Below, piece by piece: positions 55,536-63,542 of a stretch of 64,000 nt of DNA. Numbering within the stretch: position 1 is the stretch's first letter; each line of letters opens with the position of its first letter. This stretch comes from Rhodococcus opacus B4 (GTDB taxonomy: Bacteria > Actinomycetota > Actinomycetes > Mycobacteriales > Mycobacteriaceae), in NCBI RefSeq assembly GCF_000010805.1, contig NC_012522.1:2232001-2296000 (forward strand), in the 5' to 3' direction. Both the position numbers and the translations under genes were made by a program. The notes under the pieces were generated by a model that saw only the letters and a list, made by a program, of their open reading frames with translations, did no database searches and was not told where the DNA came from.

Positions 55536-55549
55536 TGGAAACGCTTACA
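55536..55549 (-). promoter_or_regulatory. LacI-type operator O3, before the regulator's own gene
   Basis: TGGAAACGCTTACA, one base in each arm pair away from the TGTAAACGCTTACA consensus built from the four sites. Position suits autoregulation. Confidence 0.55.
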
Positions 55550-55585
55550 GCGTAGCGCGAAGGCAGGCCCGGATCACGCGGACAC

Positions 55586-56647
55586 TCACTCTCCGTGCAA
55601 CAACGGACGCGTTCCGAGCAGTTTCCGCGACGTCAGCAGCACCTTGACGTGCCTGTTGCCGTTCGATTCGAGCTCCTCGACCGCGCGGCCGAACTCGTCC
55701 AGCGGAAACGTCGCGGTGTGCAGCGGCGACGCGTCCACGCTCCCCGACTCGAGCAGTCCGGCTGCGTCGGCGAAGTCCTGCCGCACATAGTTCCGGCAGG
55801 CCACGACGGACAGTTCGCGGGCGTAGAGCGCGCTGTAGTCGAGGGTCAGTTCGTGCCCGGGTTTCGCGGACGCGATCGCCACGTAGCGGCCGCCCGGCGC
55901 GAGGACCCGCAGCGCCAGCCGGGAGGATTCCGGGGAGCACACCGTGTCGTAGACCAGGTCGACCGATTCCGTCCGGTCCCGGAGCCAGCCCTCGAGCGCG
56001 TCCGCCGATTCGGTCGTGAAGCCGCTCATCCCGCACGCGACGGCGGGCCGCTCCCGTTCGGGGTAGAGGTCGACGCCGAACACCCGGACGCCCCGGCTCC
56101 GCGCCACCAGCGTGGTCGCGAGACCGATCGCACCGGTCCCGACGACCAGTGCGGTGTCCCCCGCCGACACGCCGCCGCGGCGGACCACGTGCACCCCGAC
56201 GGCGAGCGGTTCGACGAGCGCCCCGAAACGGTCCAGCACCGCGTCGCTGACGGGCACGCACTGCGTCTCGGGAATGACGAACTCCTCACTGAAACACCCG
56301 CGCGGATCGGACAACCCGAACACCCGGATACTCGGGCAGTTGTTGATCCTGCCGTCGCGGCAGGCGCGGCATCGGCCGCACCCCGTGGTCGGGTAGACCA
56401 TCACCGGCTGCCCGACCGTGAGACTCGTGCCCGGGCCCACTCGCGACACGCGTCCGGCGCATTCGTGGCCCAGCACCGTGGGGTACGCGGCAACGGCGTT
56501 CCGGCCCCGCAGATGCGACAGGTCGCCGCCGCAGATCCCGGCCGAGTCGAGAGCGACGAGCACCTCCCCCGCACCGGGGGCCGGTACGTCACAGTGGTCG
56601 AGGCGATACTCGTTCGGACCGTCGACCCGGATACTCAAGACTGACAT
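55586..56647 (-). CDS. Zinc-dependent alcohol/polyol dehydrogenase (sorbitol- or threonine-dehydrogenase-like)
   Basis: 353 residues. G-I-C-G-G-D (catalytic zinc Cys), G-H-E-C-A-G, structural zinc set C-G-R-C-R-A-C ... C-P, and a V-G-T-G-A-I-G cofactor motif. ATG at 56647 follows an A/G-rich ribosome site and overlaps the preceding Gfo-type gene by 13 bp. Third gene of the MFS-Gfo-ADH operon; it should oxidise a secondary alcohol of a sugar or polyol. Confidence 0.85.
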   Translation of the reverse strand: MSVLSIRVDGPNEYRLDHCDVPAPGAGEVLVALDSAGICGGDLSHLRGRNAVAAYPTVLGHECAGRVSRVGPGTSLTVGQPVMVYPTTGCGRCRACRDGRINNCPSIRVFGLSDPRGCFSEEFVIPETQCVPVSDAVLDRFGALVEPLAVGVHVVRRGGVSAGDTALVVGTGAIGLATTLVARSRGVRVFGVDLYPERERPAVACGMSGFTTESADALEGWLRDRTESVDLVYDTVCSPESSRLALRVLAPGGRYVAIASAKPGHELTLDYSALYARELSVVACRNYVRQDFADAAGLLESGSVDASPLHTATFPLDEFGRAVEELESNGNRHVKVLLTSRKLLGTRPLLHGE

Positions 56648-57663
56648 GCGTTTTCCCTTTCCTCGGAGACGATTTCCGGCATCGTGCCGGCCGTGGCGGA
56701 CCGGTAGGCGGCGTCGATCACCGACTGCACGGGCAATCCGGACCCGGCGTCGCACAGGGGCGCCGTGCCCGCGGCCCAGCTGGTGAAGACGTCCTCGTAC
56801 AGCGACCGGAACCACGCCGTCATCGACAGCGGGTCCGGTCCGGACGCGTCGACGGACCCGCCGACGAGCATGTGTTCGCCGTCGCCGATCCGGATGAGCG
56901 AATCACCCACCAGCCGAAGCTGTCCCGCGTCGCCGAAGAGGTGGATCGTCTCGGCGCCGCCCGGCCAGGCCGCCGTGCTCGCCGTCACCGACGCCGCATG
57001 TGAACCCTGGTCGATCAGCAGGTGGATCGTGTCCTCGGCCTCGAGTCGCCCACGGCTGGTGGAGGCCGCGGCCACGACCCTGCGCGCCGGTCCGGTCAGC
57101 GACAGGTAGAGGTCGAGGGTGTGGATGGCCTGGGTGATCAGCACTCCGCCGCCGTCGCGGTCCCAGGTGCCGCGCCCGGCTTCGCCGTAGTAGGAGTCCG
57201 GCCGCCACAGCGCGGCGGTGACGGTCGCCGATCGGAGGGTGCCGATCGCGCCGTCCGCGAGAAGTTGCCGGGCGCGGCGCGCCGCCTCCTTGTAGCGGTG
57301 TTGCAGCGTGACCGCGGCCCGCACACCGGTTCGCTCCGCCATCTCCACGATCGCCTGCGCATCGGGCAACGAGGCCGCCAGCGGTTTGTCGATCACCAGG
57401 TCCAGGCCACGTTCGGCCAGCGCCGACGCGACCGTGAGGTGACTCGACGGCGGCGTGACCACCACCGCCGTGTCGGCATCCAGGGCCGCTGCCGCGTCGA
57501 GACCCGGGAGGATCCGCGCCTGCGGCGCCAGCCTGTGGGCGGCGGCCGCCCGCTTCTCGTCGCGGGTCACCACACCGACCACGTCGGCGCCGACCGCCCG
57601 CAGGGCCGTGAGGTGCGCGGCGCTCGCGAGACCGGCGCCGACCACCACGACACGACGGGTCAC
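56635..57663 (-). CDS. Gfo/Idh/MocA-family oxidoreductase
   Basis: 342 residues. N-terminal Rossmann motif V-V-V-G-A-G-L-A-S, the D-K-P cofactor/active-site motif (variant of E-K-P), and a C-terminal beta-sheet domain. Relatives oxidise inositol, glucose or other sugars with NAD(P). GTG start overlaps the MFS stop (GTGA). Confidence 0.85.
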   Translation of the reverse strand: MTRRVVVVGAGLASAAHLTALRAVGADVVGVVTRDEKRAAAAHRLAPQARILPGLDAAAALDADTAVVVTPPSSHLTVASALAERGLDLVIDKPLAASLPDAQAIVEMAERTGVRAAVTLQHRYKEAARRARQLLADGAIGTLRSATVTAALWRPDSYYGEAGRGTWDRDGGGVLITQAIHTLDLYLSLTGPARRVVAAASTSRGRLEAEDTIHLLIDQGSHAASVTASTAAWPGGAETIHLFGDAGQLRLVGDSLIRIGDGEHMLVGGSVDASGPDPLSMTAWFRSLYEDVFTSWAAGTAPLCDAGSGLPVQSVIDAAYRSATAGTMPEIVSEERENACQS

Positions 57664-59012
57664 GATGCCGCCTCGACGGGGGTGCGTGCACCCACGCTCC
57701 GCCCGAGAGTCTCGGGGAGCAGGGCGATGCCGATCAGACCGACCACGCTCAGCCCCATGAGATAGCTCGCGACCAGCCAGGGCGTTCCGCCGGCAACCGC
57801 GACGAGGGCGGTGGCGACCAGCGGGATGGTGCCGCCGACCACCGCGGCCGGGATCTCCCGGGAGATCGCGATGCCGCTCCACCGGATCTTGGTGGGGAAC
57901 AGTTCGGAGAGCAGCGCGCCGCCCGGTCCGGACGTCGTGCCCTGGACGAGGCAGATGCCGAGGATCAGTGCCAGCCCGACCATCCACGGCGACCGGGTGT
58001 CCAGCATCATGAACATCGGGAACGGGAAGACGATGCCGAAGATCGCACCGGACAACAGGACCGGCTTGCGGCCGATCCGGTCGGCCAGCCGGCCGAAGCC
58101 GATGATGACGGGGATGGCGCAGAACTCGGCGACGATCAACCCGATCAGGGCCTGGGTGGAATCGACCCCGAGGGTCTTGGTCACGAACGACAGCGCGAAG
58201 ACCTGCATGACGTAGGCCCACGGAATCACGAAGCTGAACAGCGCGAGTCCGCACAGGATCTGCCGCCAGTGGTTGCGGACCGCGTCGACCAGGGGTGCAC
58301 GGTCGACCTCACCGTGCTGGGCGGCCTCCTCGAACACCGCCGTCTCGTTCACCTTCAGCCGCAGGTAGCCGGCAACGAGAACGATGACGGCGCTGGCCAG
58401 GAACGGAATGCGCCACCCCCAGGACAGGAAGAGGTCGTCGGGCATCAGCGTGAGCAACGCGAAGATCGCGGTGGCACCGCCGGTTCCGACGTAGATCGCG
58501 GCCCCCGGGTAGGCACTGGAGAGAGCCCGCCGGGAACTGTCGGTGGATTCGGTGACCATCGTGATCGCCCCGGCGAACTCCGCGCCCGCGCCTGCACCCT
58601 GGAACAGGCGGAGGACGATCAGCAGAATCGGCGCCCAGATGCCGATCGAGTCCGCGGTGGGCAGAGCCCCGATCAGCGTCGTCGAGGCGCCCATCACGAG
58701 CAGGGTCATCAGGAGCATCGGTTTGCGGCCGAGCCGGTCGCCGAAGTGCGCGAAGACCAGCCCGCCGATCGGGCGGGCGCCGAGGCCGACGGCGAACGTC
58801 CCGAAGGCGGCCATCGTGCCGGCGAGGGATCCCGCCCCGGGGAAGTAGAGGGGCCCGAAGACGAGGGCGGCCGCGAGACCGTAGAGCGTGAAGTCGTACC
58901 ACTCGATCACGGTTCCCGCCGCGCTCGCCTTGATCACCCGGCGGCGTTGCTGCCCCGCCGACCCGTGCGGCACCGCGGTCGACCGCTCGGTGCCGAGTTC
59001 GGTCATGCCCAT
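57660..59012 (-). CDS. MFS transporter, metabolite:H+ symporter (MHS) family
   Basis: 450 residues, 12 helices. The start I-E-W-Y-D-F-T-L-Y-G and the D-R-L-G-R-K-P loop are typical of MHS carriers for sugars acids, proline betaine, shikimate or 2-oxoglutarate. AGGAG precedes the ATG at 59012; an ATG at 59006 also exists. Operator O4 lies 65 nt upstream. First gene of a three-gene operon with overlapping ends. Confidence 0.88.
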   Translation of the reverse strand: MGMTELGTERSTAVPHGSAGQQRRRVIKASAAGTVIEWYDFTLYGLAAALVFGPLYFPGAGSLAGTMAAFGTFAVGLGARPIGGLVFAHFGDRLGRKPMLLMTLLVMGASTTLIGALPTADSIGIWAPILLIVLRLFQGAGAGAEFAGAITMVTESTDSSRRALSSAYPGAAIYVGTGGATAIFALLTLMPDDLFLSWGWRIPFLASAVIVLVAGYLRLKVNETAVFEEAAQHGEVDRAPLVDAVRNHWRQILCGLALFSFVIPWAYVMQVFALSFVTKTLGVDSTQALIGLIVAEFCAIPVIIGFGRLADRIGRKPVLLSGAIFGIVFPFPMFMMLDTRSPWMVGLALILGICLVQGTTSGPGGALLSELFPTKIRWSGIAISREIPAAVVGGTIPLVATALVAVAGGTPWLVASYLMGLSVVGLIGIALLPETLGRSVGARTPVEAAS

Positions 59013-59077
59013 CGAGAACTCCTGACTGTGAAGGGGAACTGCCGGAACCCGACTACTATGACGCACGTCACCGGATT

Positions 59078-59091
59078 TGTAAACGCTTTCT
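59078..59091 (-). promoter_or_regulatory. LacI-type operator O4, before the MFS operon
   Basis: TGTAAACGCTTTCT, 11 of 14 bases like O1 and 12 of 14 like the consensus, in the MFS promoter region. Confidence 0.55.
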
Positions 59092-59208
59092 CAACGTGAC
59101 GGCAGTATTCCCGTTTTCACAGTTCACAGCTATATCCTCGACCTATACGGATCGGACCCTGTCAGATACCGCTTACTCTCCTACGGGTCGACGGGGCCGG
59201 TCCCGCTG

Positions 59209-59634
59209 TCAGACGGAACCCATGTCCGCCGACAGCCAGCGCTCGGGGCGGAGGTAGATGGCGACCTGCTCGCCGAGTTCGGCCCTGGCGAAGTCGAGGT
59301 ACGCGTCGACCTTCTCCGGCGCGAGGTAACGCTCGGTGATCTCCCGTAACTGGGCGTCGGTTCCCGGGACCGTCCGCGTCACCGCGCCCTCGACGGAGAC
59401 GTACCGGACGGTGGGGTCGACCCGTTCGACCATCATCGTGAATCGCCCGGCCGCCTCGATCAGGCGCGCCTTCTCCGAACCGGCGCCGGTCAGTACCCAC
59501 AGATCACCTCCCGGGGCGTATTGATACCAGATCGGGACCGTCAGAGGTCCGCGGCTCTCACCAGCGGAAACCGACAGCGCCGCGATGTGCGGCTCGGACA
59601 GGAACTGTTCGCGCTCGGACACAGACAATGACAT
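59209..59634 (-). CDS. Pyridoxamine-5'-phosphate-oxidase-fold (PPOX) flavin/F420 protein
   Basis: 141 residues, split-barrel fold, from the ATG at 59634. The pattern I-A-A-L-S-V ... P-L-T-V-P-I-W-Y, then G-S-E-K-A-R-L-I, is typical of actinobacterial PPOX proteins that bind F420, FMN or haem. It is divergent from dypB with 151 bp between, so it could share control with the peroxidase nanocompartment. Confidence 0.8.
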   Translation of the reverse strand: MSLSVSEREQFLSEPHIAALSVSAGESRGPLTVPIWYQYAPGGDLWVLTGAGSEKARLIEAAGRFTMMVERVDPTVRYVSVEGAVTRTVPGTDAQLREITERYLAPEKVDAYLDFARAELGEQVAIYLRPERWLSADMGSV

Positions 59635-59701
59635 GACCCCGACGATAGGAGCGTCCACCGACACATTCGGCGCTCCGCGGCGGCACGCGGGCCGATCGAA
59701 T

Positions 59702-59744
59702 GGAACCTGGCGGTCCGAAACGGTTAGATGGGACCTGAGGTTCC
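59702..59744. promoter_or_regulatory. Inverted repeat in the PPOX/dypB divergent promoter region
   Basis: GGAACCT (59702-59708) and AGGTTCC (59738-59744) are perfect 7-bp inverted arms 29 nt apart, with a smaller GGACCT-G-AGGTTCC near-palindrome at the right arm. They lie centrally between the two start codons. An operator is possible, but no regulator can be named. Confidence 0.3.
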
Positions 59745-59785
59745 GGACAGTGCAGCGTCGTACGTCGAGGTGAACGGAGACACAG

Positions 59786-60835
59786 ATGCCAGGCCCAGTC
59801 GCGAGATTGGCACCCCAAGCGGTCCTCACTCCGCCCAGCCCCGCCTCCCTGTTCCTGGTGCTCGTCGCCGGCCCCTCCGACGAAGACCGCGCGACGGTGT
59901 GCGAGGTGATCTCGGGCATCGACGGACCGCTCAAGGCCGTGGGATTCCGCGAACTCACCGGCTCCCTGTCCTGCGTGGTCGGTGTCGGTGCGGAGTTCTG
60001 GGACCGCGTGAGCGCATCGTCGAGGCCGGCGCACCTGCACCCGTTCGTCCCGCTGTCCGGACCGGCCCACAGCGCGCCCTCCACACCCGGTGACGTCCTG
60101 TTCCACATCAAGGCCGCCCGCAAGGACCTGTGCTTCGAACTGGGCCGCCAGATCGTCTCCGCGCTGGGATCCGCCGCCACCGTCGTCGACGAGGTCCACG
60201 GCTTCCGCTACTTCGATTCCCGCGACCTCCTCGGATTCGTCGACGGCACCGAGAATCCCACCGAAGACGACGCGTCGGACGCCGCACTGATCGGCGACGA
60301 GGACCCCGACTTCCGCGGCGGCAGTTACGTGATCGTGCAGAAGTACCTGCACGACATGGGCGGGTGGGGCACGCTGAGCACCGAGGAGCAGGAACGAGTC
60401 ATCGGGCGCACCAAGCTCGACAACATCGAACTCGACGACGCCGCCCAGCCGAGCAATTCGCACGTCACCCTCAACAGCATCGTCGACGAAGACGGCGTCG
60501 AGCACGAGATCCTGCGCGACAACATGGCATTCGGCAGTCTCGGCGAGGCCGAGTACGGCACCTACTTCATCGGGTACGCCAAGGATCCCGCGGTCACCGA
60601 GTTGATGTTGCGGAGAATGTTTCTCGGCGAGCCGCCCGGGAATTACGACCGCATCCTCGACTTCTCGACCGCGGCCACCGGCACGTTGTTCTTCGTGCCG
60701 AGCCGGGACGTGCTCGAATCGCTGGGCGACGCGCCTGCCGCCGCGGAGCCGGCGCCCGAAGACCCGGCCCCGGCCGGGGCGAGCCCGTATGAATTGTCCC
60801 TGAAAATCGGTGGTCTCAAAGGAGTATCGCAATGA
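59786..60835 (+). CDS. dypB: Dye-decolorizing haem peroxidase, encapsulin cargo
   Basis: 349 residues, B-type DyP. The G-F-V-D153-G-T-E motif, proximal haem ligand H226, R244 and N246 match R. jostii RHA1 DypB, which oxidises Mn(II) and lignin model compounds. An Ala/Pro linker (about 318-332) leads to a C-terminal targeting tail (334-349, with S-L-K-I-G-G-L-K-G) that docks into encapsulin shells. CGGAGA precedes the ATG; the stop overlaps the encapsulin start (ATGA). Confidence 0.96.
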   Translation: MPGPVARLAPQAVLTPPSPASLFLVLVAGPSDEDRATVCEVISGIDGPLKAVGFRELTGSLSCVVGVGAEFWDRVSASSRPAHLHPFVPLSGPAHSAPSTPGDVLFHIKAARKDLCFELGRQIVSALGSAATVVDEVHGFRYFDSRDLLGFVDGTENPTEDDASDAALIGDEDPDFRGGSYVIVQKYLHDMGGWGTLSTEEQERVIGRTKLDNIELDDAAQPSNSHVTLNSIVDEDGVEHEILRDNMAFGSLGEAEYGTYFIGYAKDPAVTELMLRRMFLGEPPGNYDRILDFSTAATGTLFFVPSRDVLESLGDAPAAAEPAPEDPAPAGASPYELSLKIGGLKGVSQ

Positions 60836-61638
60836 GTGATTCGAGCAATCTGCACCGCAATCTGGCGCCGGTCACGGAGGCGGCGTGGCAGCAGATCGGT
60901 GAAGAGGCCACCCGCACGTTCAAGCGCCACGTCGCGGGTCGACGTGTCGTCGACGTGGCGGGACCGTTCGGATACTCGTACTCGGCCCACAACCTCGGCC
61001 GGGTCAACCCGATCAAGGCTTCCGACAGCAGGATCCGCGCCCAGCAGCGGCAGGTCGATCCGCTCGTCGAACTCCGGTTCCCGTTCACCCTGAGCCGCGC
61101 CGAGGTCGACGACGTCGCCCGCGGTTCCCTCGACTCCGACTGGCAGCCCGTCAAGGACGCCGCCAAGGCCGTCGCATTCGCGGAGGACCAGTCGATCTTC
61201 CAGGGTTTCGACGAGGCGGGCATCCGCGGTCTCGGACCGTCCAGCGACAACCCGGTTCTCAGTTTGCCGGAGGACCCGCTGCTGATCCCCGACGCCGTCG
61301 CCTCCGCGTTGTCGGCGCTGCGACTCGCCGGAGTCGAGGGACCGTATTCGGTGGTCCTGGACGCCGACGCGTACACCGCGGTCAGCGAAACCCGCGACGA
61401 AGGCCATCCGGTGTTCCACCACCTGCGCGATCTGATCACCGGCGACATCATCTGGGCACCCGCCATCAGCGGCGGGTACGTGCTGTCGACGCGTGGTGGC
61501 GACAACCAACTGACCCTCGGCACGGATCTGTCGATCGGCTACGACAGCCACACCGCCGACGACGTCACGCTCTACCTCGAGGAGACGTTCACGTTCGCCT
61601 CGCTCACCGCCGAGGCGGCAGTCGTCCTCGCACGCTGA
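60832..61638 (+). CDS. enc: Encapsulin shell protein (family 1)
   Basis: 268 residues with the HK97 phage-capsid-like fold of linocin/encapsulin proteins (N-L-H-R-N-L-A-P-V near the start, F-L-E-E-T-F-type end). Sixty copies are expected to form a T=1 shell around DypB. Start coupled to dypB by a 4-bp overlap. The gene ends 15 bp from the convergent membrane-protein gene. Confidence 0.95.
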   Translation: MSDSSNLHRNLAPVTEAAWQQIGEEATRTFKRHVAGRRVVDVAGPFGYSYSAHNLGRVNPIKASDSRIRAQQRQVDPLVELRFPFTLSRAEVDDVARGSLDSDWQPVKDAAKAVAFAEDQSIFQGFDEAGIRGLGPSSDNPVLSLPEDPLLIPDAVASALSALRLAGVEGPYSVVLDADAYTAVSETRDEGHPVFHHLRDLITGDIIWAPAISGGYVLSTRGGDNQLTLGTDLSIGYDSHTADDVTLYLEETFTFASLTAEAAVVLAR

Positions 61639-61653
61639 CGCATACCGGGGCCG

Positions 61654-62988
61654 TCAGCCACCGAACAGCAGGTACAGCCCACCGAACGTGTACGTGACCA
61701 TGGTGAGCAGCAGTGCCAGCTGCCCGGTCAGCTGATGGCCCCGCGGCAGGATCCGCACGGATTTGTCATGTGCTGCAATCACTCCCAGTACATGTCCGGC
61801 GAGGACGAACAGCACCTTGATCGACGCCGCGGCGGCCGGGTGCTCGGACAGTACGTACCAGACCTCGGCGTCGCCGAGCCCCAGCGGATTCCATCCCCGC
61901 CCCATCGGGTCGGCCAGCAGGATCACCGTCGCCTGCCCCTTCTCCACCAGATACGTCAGATAGTGCGCGAAGACGTAGCCGATGATGATGGGGATCAGCG
62001 AATGCGACAGCTGCCCCGGGAGAGCGGCGCGCTGCTCGGGCCGCAGTCCCCCGGCGGCTCGCGAGGCCAACCAGAACGACACCCCGACGAAGCCGACGAA
62101 GACCAGGAGTCCGGCCGTGCGCGCGAGGGTGGCCCCGATCGGGGATCCGATCCCGTCCACCACCCGAGACCACCAGGGGAACGCGGAGAAACTGTCGAAG
62201 GCCGTGGACCCCAGCAGGGTTGCCATCAACGCGACCGAGCCGGCGCGGACGGGCATCGACCCCAGGTGGTCCAGCGGGTTGCGCAGCACGATCCGTCCGC
62301 TCGGCCGGTCCCGGCTCAGCGGAGACAGCCGCGACGCCAGCGTGCTGTACACCTCGAACGGATCGCCCCGCTCGCACCAGCGCTCGCCGCACACGAACGC
62401 CCCCGCGGTCGTGACCACGACGTACCCGAGCAGCCACGTGCGGACCGCGGCCACGGAACCCGGGTCGCCGGAGGCCAGTTCCAGCCAGACGAAGGCGAAC
62501 AGTCCCGCGACCGCGGGCCAGTAGCCCCACGAGTTGCGGTACCGCGCATCATTTTCCGTCGGCGAGCGGCCGATCGCAGCGCACACCGACCGGTGCACGG
62601 TACGGACCGGGGACAGTACCCGCCAGACCGGCCCGAACACCAGCGACGCCGCGACCAGCCCGACCCAGAGCAGCACGTAGAACACGCCCGGCAGTGCGTT
62701 CTCCGACGATGCCGAGGGTCCGGAGAACGCGGCGAGAGCAACCCAGACCGCGAAGACCACACCGACCGCGGCCAGCACGTTTCGCGTGGGCGGCGCGTCG
62801 GCGAACCGCGTCACCCAGTCGGGGAGCCTGCGCCCCGGGTTGTCCGGATCAAGCTTCGGGGTGCGCCACGCGAACGCCAGTACCACGAAGGAGACGGTGA
62901 GCGCCCAACTCGCCCCGATCAGCGCATACGTGAACGGGATGGGAAGGTCGGTGGATCCTCCGAGGCCGTGCGCGAGAACAGCGGTCAC
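61654..62988 (-). CDS. Polytopic membrane protein of unknown function
   Basis: 444 residues with about ten to eleven transmembrane helices. One cytoplasmic or outside loop holds G-E-R-W-C-E-R-G-D-P-F-E, and another holds N-P-L-D-H-L-G. I do not recognise the family. GTG start overlaps the stop of the lipoprotein gene (GTGA); both belong to a minus-strand run that continues beyond the window. Paired with a cupredoxin-like lipoprotein, it may handle a metal or an electron carrier, but nothing proves this. Confidence 0.7.
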   Translation of the reverse strand: MTAVLAHGLGGSTDLPIPFTYALIGASWALTVSFVVLAFAWRTPKLDPDNPGRRLPDWVTRFADAPPTRNVLAAVGVVFAVWVALAAFSGPSASSENALPGVFYVLLWVGLVAASLVFGPVWRVLSPVRTVHRSVCAAIGRSPTENDARYRNSWGYWPAVAGLFAFVWLELASGDPGSVAAVRTWLLGYVVVTTAGAFVCGERWCERGDPFEVYSTLASRLSPLSRDRPSGRIVLRNPLDHLGSMPVRAGSVALMATLLGSTAFDSFSAFPWWSRVVDGIGSPIGATLARTAGLLVFVGFVGVSFWLASRAAGGLRPEQRAALPGQLSHSLIPIIIGYVFAHYLTYLVEKGQATVILLADPMGRGWNPLGLGDAEVWYVLSEHPAAAASIKVLFVLAGHVLGVIAAHDKSVRILPRGHQLTGQLALLLTMVTYTFGGLYLLFGG

Positions 62989-63347
62989 GGCCGCACGAGC
63001 AGGGTGGCCACCGTCTTACCCGTGTCGTGCAACTCCACTGCCACCTGACCCGGAACGTCAACGGAGAACTGGGTTTCCTGTGTTCCGGGGTGAATCTCGA
63101 ACGAGTGCTCCGGAACGGCGTGCACGTGCAACTCGTCGTCGGCGTCGCTGTCGATCCGCACTGTGACGGTCTCCCCCACCGTGGCCTCGATGCGCTCGTT
63201 GCCGGGTGTGACCGTGCCGTTCTCGATCACGACGTCGATCACGACGCCGTCCTCCGTCGCCGGGGTGTCGTCTTCGCCTCCGCAGCCCGACACCAGGGCG
63301 GCGACGACAGCGGGTACCACGACAAGTCCGGCCAACCGCCTGATCAC
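62985..63347 (-). CDS. Cupredoxin-like secreted lipoprotein
   Basis: 120 residues from GTG 63347, directly after the preceding stop codon. Signal peptide with lipobox V-S-G-C22, then a Greek-key pattern as in EfeO-type cupredoxin domains (I-E-N-G-T-V-T-P, G-E-T-V-T-V-R-I, H-V-H, F-E-I-H-P-G). A complete Cys-His-Met type-1 copper site is not visible (no Cys in the mature core), though several His remain. Confidence 0.7.
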   Translation of the reverse strand: MIRRLAGLVVVPAVVAALVSGCGGEDDTPATEDGVVIDVVIENGTVTPGNERIEATVGETVTVRIDSDADDELHVHAVPEHSFEIHPGTQETQFSVDVPGQVAVELHDTGKTVATLLVRP

Positions 63348-63542
63348 CTAGTTCTCCTCGTCTTTCTCACTCGGGCCGTGTTGCGCGTTCTCGGCATTCT
63401 CGGCGGCTTCCGCCTTGCGGTCCCGGACCGCCAGGTAGATGACCAGTCCGGCCACCAGGAACGCGGGGACGAACGCCGGAATCGCCAGCAGCACCGAATG
63501 ATCGGCGAGGTACACGACGTCCGGATCGTGCACCGGGTTCAT
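63348..63542 (-). CDS. Small single-helix membrane protein
   Basis: 64 residues from the ATG at 63542, which overlaps the stop of the upstream gene (ATGA). One transmembrane helix (about 18-40), then a charged tail rich in Ala, Glu and Asn. Unknown; kept because of the tight operon packing. Confidence 0.6.
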   Translation of the reverse strand: MNPVHDPDVVYLADHSVLLAIPAFVPAFLVAGLVIYLAVRDRKAEAAENAENAQHGPSEKDEEN

